Source: Prinsepia uniflora (Eukaryota > Streptophyta > Magnoliopsida > Rosales > Rosaceae). Taken from it: a stretch of DNA of 64,000 bases. Both the position numbers and the translations under genes were made by a program. Numbering within the stretch: position 1 is the first letter of the stretch; each line of letters begins with the position of its first letter. The DNA is taken from contig CM064875.1 in the NCBI GenBank assembly GCA_032719365.1, positions 14,743,816-14,807,815 on the forward strand. The letters run 5' to 3'. Below the pieces are notes generated by a model. The model saw only the letters and a program-made list of their open reading frames with translations, was not told the origin of the DNA and made no database searches. Below are positions 36,501-47,976 of this stretch, piece by piece.

Positions 36501-38387
36501 ATAAAGCCAAATCCGGAATCATCATTGCGAATCCAAATCCAGAAATCATTCACGTTTATCGAAATCACTTTTCCAAATCCATTGATAAACCATTGAAATC
36601 AAATCATAATTCAAATCCCAAAATCATAGTATCAAAACCATTATCAAATCATAGCATAAAACAATAATATCGTAAAACGTGCAAATACGTAAAATATCTC
36701 GAAATACGTGCAAATCATAAATCATAGATATCACAATCACAAACATAGAAGTCACGTATATAAAACATATAAAAATAGTTACGCATGCATCATAATTTAG
36801 AAAGCAAAGTCCACTCACATACCATTCCAGCAACTGCCTCGATACGAGTGCAATTACGTTTTCCTGGATAGCCCACTATCACCGGACTTCCCGAACCTGT
36901 CCAAATCACATACTAAGGTCACTAACTATCTCAATATGCTTCTACTAAATCCCCGTAATTTTTCCAAATTTTTAACTATTTTAAAAAGCGATCCTAAACC
37001 TTCAGAGATCCCGAATCATTCGAAACGATGTCCGATCGACTCGAAACCAGTCCCAAAATGGTCTTTACATCGAATACATTAAAACATGTGTTGACTATGT
37101 CTCAAAAAGAGGGTCCACGCACCCTCACGCTCTGTCCAAACACCCTGCGTGTGAAACCACGAACCACGCGCAGTTACTGTTCATTGTCCCTGTCCTTTGG
37201 TGAACTGGGTCCGGTCTGGTTATAGTAACCCGGTCCAGTAGAACCGACGAGACAAGTTTTCCTCCATTTTCAGTCCATTTTAACCCTGTTTATCCTATTA
37301 ACTTCGTCTTACTGTTTCTAGTAGATTTACGGTGTCAAAACATGGAATTAAGCACGAGAAGTTACCTCCCGATCAACCTTCAAAAACTTGATTTTTCCTC
37401 TTCTCTGTTCTCGTAACTCCGGCCACCTTTGGCCATGGTTCCAAGCCCAATATCCTTGTTTTGAGCTCAAAAACATGTTCCAATTAACCAAAGAAATCAA
37501 TAACGGCTAACTCATACATCACCATTTTTTAATCCAAAAAAGACTTTCAAAAAACTACTCACCTGCCGTCGCCATCGTACCCCGCCGTGACCACCACTAA
37601 TCCTGTTTCGACCTTGCCTCTCATTTTCATTCAGAACCCATGAACTAAAGACCACGTTTTCCAAGTGTTTGACGTAAGTGTGTCTCACGGTCACGGGTCC
37701 CCTGTTTTCAAGCTGTGCCTCACGGGTTTAAGGCCACCGTCCACAGCCACTAACTACGATGGCACCACTATCCTCCTCACCATCTAATCTCTCTGTTTCA
37801 TTCACACACCATGGGCAGAAGAAGATGTTTGAGGGGGTTGGTTTCAATCACACACACGGCCACTATGTTTCTCTGTTTTTCCCAAAATCGTGCAACCATT
37901 TTTAAAAACTGATGAGAGACGGTGAAGAGGCTTCCACGGCCTTCCAACAAGGGACAAGTGTCCCACATCCATTGGGCACACTTCTCAAGACAGCCAAGTG
38001 TCCAATTATCATTGGGCACATATCCCTAGGAAACCAAATGACCAAAAGGCCCTTGAGGCTAAATTACTAAAATGCCCCTCAACTTCCGAATGTTACAACT
38101 TCCGAATATTACAACTTCCTCCTCGAATGTTGGAATTGGATGTGTCACCTGTCTATGGACTCGTGACGTTCCGAACTACGTCACAGCAATTAACCAAAGT
38201 CTGTTTAACCGCCTGAACCAAAAGTCAACAGTTTGCCCATTCTAGGGGAAAAACAGTCATTTCGCACCGTCCGTCCGAAATCACTCAACTAATCACCGTC
38301 CATCCGAAATCAATCAACTAATCACCGTTACATGAGTGGTTCTATGAACGCTCATCACCTTAGAAAATACTATGTTTAGTACAAACC
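33531..38387 (+). pseudogene. decayed Tat-lineage gypsy pol, split by a solo LTR
   Basis: Plus-strand coding remnants run 33531-35609 and resume at 38338-38387, after a solo LTR. The first part is the end of an RNase H (AETRYPKFEKL, KGQALADF). A second, archaeal-type RNase H follows (ELFVDGSSNQRGVGAG, about 33982-34260), typical of the Tat/Ogre lineage. Then comes an integrase with a broken HHCC site, ATDYFTKWEEAKAL and VILIDNRTQFTG; the third catalytic position reads GQAKSSKK, Lys where Glu is expected. The C-terminal part (34800-35600) includes WAYHTTPRRATGESPF. The frame is closed by several stops and frameshifts. The final codons (NAHHLRKYYV, stop) lie beyond the solo LTR, proving it inserted into this gene. 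gag, protease and RT are not visible. Confidence 0.85.
35610..38332 (-). mobile_element. solo LTR D1 (in Tat pol)
   Basis: On plus it begins TGACACGACCC and ends CGTTACA (sense TGTAACG...GTCA). Flanks are TGAAT / TGAGT (4 of 5), an acceptable old target duplication. No PBS, polypurine tract or internal region adjoins, so this is a solo LTR. Bracket arms are at 35870-35881 and 36809-36820. GAGTCTTTAAACTC repeats lie at 36199, 36224, 36259, 36275, 36319 and 36390. Its sense start lacks the usual CGACCCGTCCC and goes straight to GGTGATTAG, a deletion compared with LTR D2. Confidence 0.85.
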
Positions 38388-39672
38388 TAAAACTAGACCA
38401 GCCTTAGTTATGTATTAATATAGTCTTTGTTTTCTGAGAATGTTTTATTCTGAAACTAGACCAGCCTTAGTGATCCCGCTCCGGCTCTCCGTACCCAAAT
38501 TTTTCACTTCGTTTTCCTTAAAGCACAAAGTTGTGGGGGCATATGGTGTTAGCGAGCGGTCAGCTTGGATTTCAGCTTCCAGGAGTTTGACTTTCTCTTC
38601 AGAATCATGCAAACGTCCATAAAAAAAATAGACTTGTTAAGGGCAATGTCGCCCTCACTCTCTACCAACAAATTTTATGCGTGACTTATCTCCAGCTCGC
38701 GCACCTTGTTCTCCAATGAACGAATTCTCCCCACCAAGGCATTGTTGTTTCGTCTAAAATAGTCGCAACCCTCTCGAAGGTGGATTTACTCTGATTTCAT
38801 TCGCTTATTCTCCTCTTCCAGGCCAGCTTGCCCATGAAGTATGTCAACCAACTTGTGGGCCTCAGCTTTTGCAATTCTGAGGTCTCTAACAACTTTGTCG
38901 TAGGATCAAGTGGTACTACTTTCGCAGTTTCCGAAATCTCAGGGACAGCTTCTGTGTCCACAGTCCTAGAAGTTGGTTGTATCCTTTCCACTAGTCGTTC
39001 TGAGCCTTCATACCTTAGTGCTTCAATTACTTTAGGAGAGGTATAGACAGCCTTCAACCTCTTGGAAGGGTCAACCGCTTACTCTGAAGGATCGTCTAAG
39101 GCTCTACGCTTACTAGATGATCCAGTTGGGCTAGCATGACAGGGTGTGGAGTCTGGGGCATCTTGAGAATGCATTTCAGGACCTAATTTTCTCCCGGAGG
39201 GTGCAATAAGTCTCTCTTTATGGTTCTTCTTCTGAATGACAGTTCTCTTCAGACCTAGCGGAGCATTTAACCACTACTTGACCAAGCTAGCAGGGGGTCT
39301 ACTGCCATCAGAATCTCTGGATGGACAAAGTAGCTAGATCATCTCGCGAAACTTCAGAGGAATTTTTAGGGCTCTATCAATCTTAGTAAGGTCAGGTTGA
39401 CTCTCAAAATTTCAGTACAGTTCATTGCGAGTACGGAAGCGAGATGCAATCCTCACATGTCCATTGCAGTTGCCGTCCCACATGCCTCCCACCTCAAAAC
39501 AGCTCTGTCTGTACGCCCCGTCGGTAAATACAGTGTTCACGAACAGCTCAACTTTGAGGACGACCTACGTAAGACTTCTATTGGAGATCCCGTCATGCGC
39601 TATGGGGTGACACTGCCAAAATTCCTCAGCAGTAAACTCCAATCTAAAAAACTCGTTCAACTTCTCAAAGCA

Positions 39673-39677
39673 CATGA
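39673..39677. repeat. target duplication CATGA, left
   Basis: Matches CATGA at 42657-42661. Confidence 0.9.
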
Positions 39678-42656
39678 TGTCAGGACCCATCCCCAATCCC
39701 CCGGGATTAAGGGCTGAATCCTGCTCCTGTCTAACTTACCCACAACATGGAGGCTAGACTGACGTCCAACCTCCATGTGACGCGTAAGTCAGACAAGGGA
39801 TTCTCGATCCAACCATCCTAAAAGTATCCGGACATCCGAGATTGCGCCGAATCTACTGTGGAATGCGGGTGTGATGTCTCCGTCACTCTCAACCAACAGC
39901 CCGCACCGCAACAACCTGGAGGGTATCGAAAACATGAAAAGACTGTGAGTGGACAAAAATAAAGTATAAGTTCAAAACAGTTCATAAGATAATTACATTT
40001 ATACCCTCCATTTAAAAAACCAATGCATGCATATAAAATTCATTCCATAAAGCCATTTCATATCCAAAACCATTAATGAAAGCCATTTGAAAACCCGAAT
40101 CAAATCCGTCATTCAAATCCAGGCCTCAGCCTCAAATCACATGTCAATCTCAAATACGAGAACTCAGTCTCAAAACTCATCAAATCCATATCATCCGGAC
40201 CACTGCCCAAAACATCGGAAAACCAGTGAAAAACCAGTGAAAAACATCAAGCATGCGAGTTGCTGGATCTCAAGTGCGCCCGAGTCTTTAAACTCAAAAC
40301 CATGCGTAAGAACCAGGCCTTCCCGGGTTATCAACGAGTCTTTAAACTCAAAACACAATCACAAGCCTCGGGGGGTATCATAATCACCGAGTCTTTAAAC
40401 TCAAAACATACACCGAGTCTTTAAACTCAAAACATATCAATCCAGGGCCCTCCCCTCGTCAATCAATCCGAGTCTTTAAACTCAAAACCAGATCCAACAG
40501 GTTTTTCTTTTCATTCCGGGTCTTTAAACCCAAAACCATTTTTCAAGCAACAGTGAAAACCATCGAAAATCCTTATCCGAATTCGCAACAATGATTCCAT
40601 AAGCCGGCATCCGGAACCACTGTCCCGAATCCAAATCCAGATTTCTTTTCCAAATCTTGAAAACCAATTTCGAAAACTGAAATCTCAATCACATGAATAG
40701 GGCTCCAAGCCCGAAATCTCTTTTCCGAATCCATTTCAAAACCTTGAAATCAAATCATATTTCAAATCCCGAAAGAAAATCATTAAAATCATCTTCAAAT
40801 CACAAGATAGACCGAAACCTCGTAAAACGTGTAATTCCGTAACTAACTCGAAATTCGTGCAAAACCATAAACCATAAAGATCATAAATCAAATCATAGAA
40901 TCACATATAGAAAACATATAAAACATATATGCATGCATCATAAGTTTGAAAGCAAAGTCCACTCACAGACCATTCCGACGTCGCCTCGATACACACGCAC
41001 TTACGCCGTTCCCGGCCATTCCGCTATCCTCGGCTTTCCCGAGCCTGTCCAAATCCCATACTAAGGTCACTAACTACTTCACAATAGTCATACTAAAGCC
41101 CCATAATTTTCCCGTATTTTTAACTATTTTTAACCAAGGCCTAAAACCTTAGGACATTCCGAAACATATCGAGACGATGTCCGATTGACTCGAAACTAGC
41201 GCCAAAATGTTCGTTACATCGAATAATTTAAAAGTCATGTTGGAACCATACTCAAAAGACGTGCCACACACCCACGCGCCTGCATTGTTCATCCATGTCC
41301 TCAGGTGAACCGGGTTTGAACCGGTTCAGGCTGACCCGGTCTAGATCCGAACCGGCGTGGGCGGTTCATCTATTTTTCAGTCCATTTTTTATCCGTTTCT
41401 CATCCTAAATCATCCCTTAAGCTCGTTCTTTCACTCCTAGTTAAATTATCTACTCAAACATGGCATTTAAAATGAAATCCTACCTCCCAATTCGAAGGAT
41501 TCCTCTCTGTTTCTCCTCCGCCGCGATCTTCGCATCCCGGCCGCCTCCTGCGTCGATTTTGGTTCCTCTAGTTATATTTCAAGCTCCATAGCATGTTCCA
41601 ATAAGCCAAAATATTTAAAAATCCTTAGACAATGTTCTGCCATTCTTAAATTCAAATTATACTTGCGCAGAAAATGCTTACTCGCCGTCGTCGTCGTCTC
41701 TGCCGTGACCACCCCCATTCACCGTTCAACTCTGCCTCTCACTTCATGTAGGACCATGAGCTAAGAACCTCGTTTTTCAAGCGAGTGAAACTCCTCGTCC
41801 TTCACGGGCACGGGTCCCCCGGTTATTTATTTTTTTTGCTCATGGTTTTAACCGCCGTCCACGGCCACCACGACGGTGGTATCACCATTCTACCCTCTAT
41901 CTCAACTTTTTGCTTCCAGTTTTGCTCAAATGTCATGCTTGGTGGGAAAAGGAGTCATGATCACACTCACAAGCCCTCTATTCTCACTCTGTTCTCACTG
42001 TTTTTGTCCAACCTGTGCACAAACATAACCCAGCCTCATTTAACCCGTGTGAGGCAGTAGGGAGGTTTCCACAGCCATCTAGAGAGGGACACTTGTCAAG
42101 AAGTCGGTGGTCACAACATTCAAAACAGCCAGGTGTCATCTGCTCACTGGCACAGATCCCAATGCAAACCAAAGGACCAAAATGCCCTTATCGCATAAAT
42201 TACCATTTTGACCATAGCGTTCCTAGACCCACAACTAATTCATCCGAAGTCCGATGATGATGTGCCGCCTGTCGTTGTACTCAAGGACTCGAGACCTTCC
42301 TAAAGGTCCTCGAAATATGTGAAAGTGACTTGTCGTCCAAAAAGTCAACCATTTGCCCCTATTCCACCAAAATTACATAAGTACCCTCAACCTTCTGAAC
42401 GTCATAACTTTCTCCTCGGATTTCGGAATTAGACGTGCCACCTGTCTATGAACTCATGACATCCCAAACTACGCCATGGTCATCGATCAATGTCCATTTG
42501 ATCGCCCGATCAAAAAGTCAACATTTTACCCAACTCCAAGGGCAAAATCTTCATTCTGCGCCGTCCGTCTGAAATTATCCAACTAATCACCGATTAACTT
42601 TACTAATCCGTCATTAACCACTAATCTAATCCCGTTTCTCGGGATAGGTCGTTACA
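39678..42656 (-). mobile_element. solo LTR D2 (in the antisense ORF)
   Basis: On plus it begins TGTCAGGACCC and ends GGTCGTTACA; 2979 bp with a perfect CATGA duplication. Bracket arms are at 39943-39954 and 40957-40968, with TGCATGCA motifs at about 40023 and 40930. GAGTCTTTAAACTC repeats lie at 40282, 40336, 40389, 40415 and 40470, with a compensated variant GGGTCTTTAAACCC at 40518-40531. Same family as LTR B and D1. No internal region, hence a solo LTR. Confidence 0.92.
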
Positions 42657-42661
42657 CATGA
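42657..42661. repeat. target duplication CATGA, right
   Basis: Matches 39673-39677. Confidence 0.9.
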
Positions 42662-43020
42662 TGTGTCTGTAAGATTCAACGTCAAGCTGAGTAGGAGAGC
42701 ATCCCATCTGACTAAGGATCCTAGAGAAAAACTTCGAAAACGGGAATCTGAATCCCTAACTGATGATCAAGGGGTGGAATTTGGTCCATTGACTAGATTT
42801 TGGGTTTCTTCCCCTGCTATTCTTGGGAGCCTTCATGGAGGAATATCTGTCGCAAAACTCTGCAAGTACCCCTTCGGGAAACACATGTTTGTTTTGGATC
42901 TTCCACGACTGGAAATCTTCGGGTCCTTCAAAGTCCTTGTCCTTCCCTCAAAATGGAATCTGACTGCGCGAGCCACCCTGCTCCCACACCTGCTAGGTCT
43001 CTCCAGAAGTGCACCTTGAC

Positions 43021-44446
43021 GCATCTTGAAATTACCGCCTCAAACAAATCAAAAGATCACCGCTCGAATTGTGGCCAACAGATGTCCTGAACTCCTGAGA
43101 TAAGCAAAAACGTTCACCTACAGTAAAGGAACGAACTTATTAGTTTTTGGAAAAAATATATGTTCCAAGTAAATATACAATGGAATATGTGTACATATGG
43201 ATATTAAAAATGCGTATGTGATTACCAAACACATATTAACAACATTAATATATCCAAAACTCATTTTAATATATTAATTTGCTTATATATATATATATGT
43301 CAAACAAGTAGCAAAAACACAAGATGAGCGGATCCGAAAAGGTAGAGTATGCAGGTGGGTCTCGCATGTTGGTGGACAGAATAGAGCAAGCCACATGGCA
43401 AAGTGTGAGGGCTGATTGGACATGAACTGAAAAAATGGGCCCTGCATTCTCATTTGAGCAGACCATTCAACACAAGACGTGTGGCACAATCTGCAGCGTC
43501 TGTTGAGGCATTAGCCATCACACCAGTCATTGTCCAACGGGTGTCCCAAGGTCCTACAGCTCCAGCCTGGCGCACGAATCAGCGCTCGTCGCGTGGCGCG
43601 AGTTTTCGCACTCCTCTCGGGCCAACCAGCGCCCCACACGTGGCACTCCTACTTCCATCACCGCGACGCATCTTCCCAGCTCTCTGCCGCCTGAACACGA
43701 GCTCCTGAGCTGACAAGTCCCACAGACAAAAAACTGTGTCGCCAGCTTTTTTTCCAATCAAACTCTTCCCTAGCCTGCCAATTTTGGTCCACCAGATGTA
43801 GCCCACCACGTGCCCTCTTTGTGCGCATCAGCACTATCACCAACGTCTCCTCACAAAGCAAATGCACAATCCATTTTCCCCAATTTTCTCCAATTAACAG
43901 ACCCACCATACCTATCTTCAAAGAAAAGAAAAAAGTAATAAGTACAAAAATCTTACCCTCAAACTTTCTTGAAAGGGAGGACCTGCAATTTCTCTCCCTC
44001 CAGCAGCCAATTCTTTTTCATCTCACTCAAACAGACGGAAGGACTAGGGGTCAATTTTTACTTTGGCTTTCCCAACTCTGACGTCTCCATTTTAAATAGG
44101 GAAAAAGCACCGTTCAAATGAAATTAATACTTTTAATAGGATTAATTGTCATTTATAGGAGGTTTGAATTTCTTAGGGGCTAAAAAGGGAAAAGCCAGTG
44201 TTTCATTTTTCTTTTACCCACATCAATTCCACCGGACAATATGACTCACAAACCCAACGTTTCTTCAAATTAAAAGGCCATTTTTTTTCAAGCTGCATGC
44301 CCAATTTGGCTAACTTGAATATCACAATCTGAAATCAAATTTCATTCGAATTACAACACTAAGCCCGATTTGGCTACTTGAACATATTCCAAAAATTTGT
44401 ACATCCCTTAGGATTCTCTTGAATTCCTAAGCGATGTGGGGGCATT
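43021..44446. other. unassigned, partly GC-rich repeat-like DNA
   Basis: A TATATATATATATATG microsatellite lies near 43284. The segment 43440-43730 is GC-rich with short open frames on both strands that carry no recognisable domain. A TTTTAAATAGGG string at about 44090 is TATA-like. It may contain the 3' end of the Tat element, but no LTR boundary could be fixed. Confidence 0.4.
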
Positions 44447-45032
44447 TGTGGAACCCAAAATCATCCGAAAATTGTGGAGCTGCCACGTAGCCCATAATTT
44501 TAGAAATTACCAAATTGCCCCTAGCAATAATACTAATGACTTGTAGACCCACACATTAAATAATCTATTTACCACCTAAATACATTATTTAATCGCGTTA
44601 AAAATCTTCGTAATATTAATATTCTCCACTGGAGTTAATTGTCATTATTCTTAATAACGGATAATTAATATTGACATTAAATCACAATAATTATCATTAT
44701 TATCATAATGAGCCATTATTATAATTAATGAATAATAGATTTTATTATTAATATATTATTTATTAATTACAAATTCAACCGACCAATCAGAATGCTCCGA
44801 GGCTCCCAAGGTTTCCTATAAATAGCAGAGCTCATTTCACTTTTCAGGTAATTTGATTCAACGCTACTTAAGCTCTTGAGATGTCTATTTCAAAACTAAC
44901 TTAAATATTTGAGCATTTTTAGTCGAACAACCCCTCAGGTCTCGATAATTGAACGAATAATAACTTACTGTTTGCTGTTTGTAGGAATTCAGAAGGCTTC
45001 TAAGTTTAAAGAACGAATTCTGTTTCAATATT
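44447..45032 (+). repeat. LTR remnant related to the solo LTR in the LINE
   Basis: Starts TGTGGAACCCAAAA and shares ordered blocks with 58759-59591: GTGGAGCTGCCACGTAGCC, a CCGACCAATCAGA...CTCCCAAGG..TCCTATAAATAG promoter block (TATA near 44817), and a TTGTAGGAATTCAGAAGG end block. No target duplication is seen. A diverged copy of a short-LTR retrotransposon family. Confidence 0.6.
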
Positions 45033-46009
45033 AATAATCGGTCAAATTCCCATAACGACAATTTCCAAAAATTAAGATCCAATTCAGCGTTCTTTTAGAA
45101 GATAATATACATATATATATATATGTAAGAAAGTACGAAAATGAAAAAAGCTCATATATAAAACAATTAATCTTGCCACCGAAGCACAGCAGCTTTAATT
45201 TCTTTAGAATTTTTAGCGTTAGTACCTTCAGCATTAGCAATTGGCTTCACGTTAGTAACTTCACGCATCAATTTAATTTCGCCATTCAACATGTTAAATT
45301 GATAACGGAGCTAACCAAATTAGTTAAATTATCATAACATCAATTTTTAAATTATCCATTTTTTGGATGTGACCCTAAAACGATATTTTCTCTGTAAAGT
45401 ACTATGTAAATACCTAATGTGTGCTCACTCTATTAGCCATAGACTGCCCAATTACGAAATGAAAAGGAAGGTGATTGATTCACCTATTTTACTCACTTAT
45501 CCTAATTTGGTTTTCCTTGAGATGAGTTACCAAACCAGATTGTGACTTTTCCATGTTGAAAAACTTCAAACTGCAAATCCCTGTAGTATATCCACAGCTA
45601 AAGAGACTAGCGGATGAACCTGCTTCTTCTGTTTGCTTACTACTACAAGTGACCATCAATTCATTCATAATACTGGCAAATATGAAAATTATAACTAAAC
45701 AATAATGCCACAATCCAACACGACTTCATACCAAATTCCAATTTAAAGAATAAATTGTGCAACAAAAACAAATTTACAAATTCGATTGTGAAAATATTGA
45801 TCATCTGATAATTCCTAATCCCATGGACAAATAGTTTCGCATCTACAGTATCATCATCACATCAATCCTTCACGAAAAAAACGGTGAACGATTCCTGAAT
45901 CTACTCAAATCCTAACTCGCTCCTATGCCCAAATTGGACCCAAAGCCCTAATTCGACACAACAAAGAATAATCTAAACTGAAAACAAAAAAAAAGCGAAA
46001 GAATTGGAA
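45033..46009. other. AT-rich intergenic DNA
   Basis: Contains a (TA)n microsatellite at about 45108-45125. The part next to 46009 is presumably the 3' UTR of the serine-rich gene. No other gene is recognised. Confidence 0.55.
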
Positions 46010-46627
46010 TTAAACGCCGCCGCTGTTGTCGTCGTCGGAGGCTTTGGACATCACGGAGAGCCGGCTGGGCTTAGGCTGAAAATCGACTCGGCGCCGCTGA
46101 CTGTGTGAGGAAGGCCTGATCAGAGCCGACAATGCTCTCTTCACCAAGTCCCCTTCCACTCCACCGATTCTCACCAACGAGTTTTTCATCGCCGATCGTC
46201 TGTAATTCAGTCTGATACTCGAGTGATACGACGACGTTCGGCTGTTGTTGTCCGCCTGGTGAACCGCGCCACCACGTGGCGAGTTCTTGTGCAGGGCGCA
46301 CCGGAACGACCCCGGGTGCGATGTGGGGGAACAAAGACACGTCTTCTTGGCGGTGCCGTTCGTAGCGAACTGATTCTTGACCGAAATCGAACGGCTGGGA
46401 GACTCCGGGCGATTCGCGAATCGCAAGGAAGACGATGACGGGGAAGGCGATTTTCCGCACACGGAGAGGCGCGTGGGGGAGGTGGAGCGCGTGAACAACG
46501 CCGACGACGCAGAGGAGAAGCTCGAGGAGGTGGACGACGCGAAGCCGGATGACGACGATGAGAATAACGGCTGCGATCGTCGATACCCGTACATGTCTGA
46601 TCTTGATCTTGAAGGAGTCACGGCCAT
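46010..46627 (-). CDS. small plant serine-rich protein, single exon
   Basis: A 205-aa frame on the minus strand. Residues 1-80 are very rich in Ser and Arg (SSSSSGFASSTSSSFSSASS), low-complexity and probably disordered. The diagnostic block CLCSPTSHPGSFRCALHK lies at residues 97-114, with three cysteines and a histidine that could bind metal. The C-terminal third is basic (RRSAMKNSLVRIGG, SQRRRV) and ends in an acidic tail. This matches the plant 'serine-rich protein-related' family (Arabidopsis At5g11090 / At5g25280 type), whose molecular role is not established. No signal peptide or membrane segment is seen. The ATG at 46627 is the first in frame after the TATA box. No lesion. An acidic open frame on the opposite strand is its shadow. 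Confidence 0.92.
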   Translation of the reverse strand: MAVTPSRSRSDMYGYRRSQPLFSSSSSGFASSTSSSFSSASSALFTRSTSPTRLSVCGKSPSPSSSSLRFANRPESPSRSISVKNQFATNGTAKKTCLCSPTSHPGSFRCALHKNSPRGGAVHQADNNSRTSSYHSSIRLNYRRSAMKNSLVRIGGVEGDLVKRALSALIRPSSHSQRRRVDFQPKPSRLSVMSKASDDDNSGGV

Positions 46628-46745
46628 TGCCGTACAGTTACTGAGAGCGAGGGAAGTATTAGAGCATTCGAAATTGAATGGGTTTGTTTTAGAAAGCGCC
46701 GTGAGCAGTTAGTCAGGTAAAGACCTAGGAAAGAATCAAGGAGCG

Positions 46746-46753
46746 TATATATA
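46746..46753 (-). promoter_or_regulatory. TATA box of the serine-rich gene
   Basis: The sense strand reads CCTATATATACGC about 120 bp upstream of the ATG. Transcription would start near 46715-46720, giving a leader of about 90 bases. Confidence 0.7.
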
Positions 46754-46759
46754 GGTGTT

Positions 46760-47976
46760 TGGAGGGAGTGGGCGCGATGTAATTTGTTGGTGGTTTGGAG
46801 GGTAATTTGGACTTTTTATTTTTGTGGGTGTTGGGCGGGAGCGACCCTGGTTCTGGATTAGTGTAGAATTGCTGAACCTGACGTAGCTTACATTATCTGT
46901 TTCAGATCCAATTGGCAAAATCTATGGACTCTTCCCTGAGACTGGAGCAGTTATAGATATATTAATACTTTTTTTTTCCTTTATAGGAAAACCGTAATAA
47001 ATTATAATTTTTTCACCTAATAGAAAAAATTATAAATTCTAGTAATGTATTAAACATGGCATATATATTATAATTGAAATTTAAGATGGAGTATAATAAT
47101 CTTACTATTTGTAAGGCACAATAATTTATTATTGTATTTTTTTTTTTTACAATTAATGCGATGTGTTTGAATTAGGGTTTTTTTTTTCCTTTATGGTGAA
47201 GAAAGAGAAATTGAATTTGTTTTGGGTTTCATTGACATGCGCTGAATTCAATTTAATTAAAAAGGATTTGCTAATTTCCAAAAAATTAATAAATTCCATA
47301 AGAAATAACACAAAAAAAATTTGACTTCCATTATTTGCACTTGGAGTCCATCATAAGACCACCTACAAAAGGAGACTACATTTGAACTTGTATTTATGGT
47401 GGATATAACTCTATATATAACCTTTAAAAGAATATTATGAGTTAGATGGTATATTGATCATAATAGGAATCTATATTTATTGGGAATGGATATGGAAGGT
47501 TATATTTATATTTTGTTTAAATTTTTAAATATGTATTAAAATAAATTTTTCATTTATAATTTGTAATTAATGTTTATTTATGTAATCTTTAATTTTTTTT
47601 CTTAACATTTAACCTAAAAAAATTTCTAAATTCCAAAAAGATAAGATTTCATCGTATATAGACGCTCAGATAAAATTTTATCATTTCATTTTTTATCCAT
47701 TAGATTATATTTTCTTATCACAATCTTATCCATTAGAGCATATTTTCTTATCACAATCTCATATGTTAAAAAATATTTTCTTACCCCAAATATGACACTG
47801 AGAGATTTCATCTCGCACCAACCGTTAGATCATTGTGGGAATATTGTGGGTGTTGTGAAAATAAAGAAAATATTGAGAACATTGTGGTTGTTGTGAAGTT
47901 TAAGGTAAAAATGTATGATATTTATAGAAAAAAAAAGATTTGGAGGTTATATATTAGCGTTGCCCAACAAGAAGAA
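46760..47976. other. AT-rich upstream DNA, no gene
   Basis: Promoter-distal DNA of the serine-rich gene. A short duplicated block CCATTAGA..ATATTTTCTTATCACAATCT occurs near 47697 and 47731. No element boundary or coding content is seen. Confidence 0.55.

Larger units (their letters stand above)
38430..43020 (-). pseudogene. antisense extra ORF of the Tat element, split by a solo LTR
   Basis: Coding-like minus-strand sequence runs 43020-42662 and continues 39677-38797. The reading crosses the target site in one frame (ESYRHI before, CFEKLNEFF after). Recognisable strings are FPFSKFFSRILSQMGCSP, then EEFWQCHPIAHDG and SRFRTRNELY. The first resembles the plant 'putative gypsy type transposon' family (PF04195-like, FPL..FF..VL...GLSP). 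Several stops interrupt it, most explainable as TGG to TAG/TGA or CGA to TGA. Tat/Grande elements are known to carry an extra ORF after pol, sometimes antisense, and the position fits: it follows the pol terminus at 38387. The family assignment is by memory; function unknown. Confidence 0.6.

Noticed and set aside
43454..44081. Several 70-90-aa frames in GC-rich DNA
   Set aside because: They overlap on both strands and show no domain; the GC-rich composition alone accounts for the open frames.
44447..45032. Solo LTR with target duplication
   Set aside because: The LTR similarity is real, but the flanks GCATT and TTAAT do not match, so I list it only as an LTR remnant.
46377..46712. Acidic 111-aa plus-strand open frame
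   Set aside because: Shadow of the serine-rich gene on the opposite strand; the Asp/Glu richness is the complement of Ser/Arg codons.
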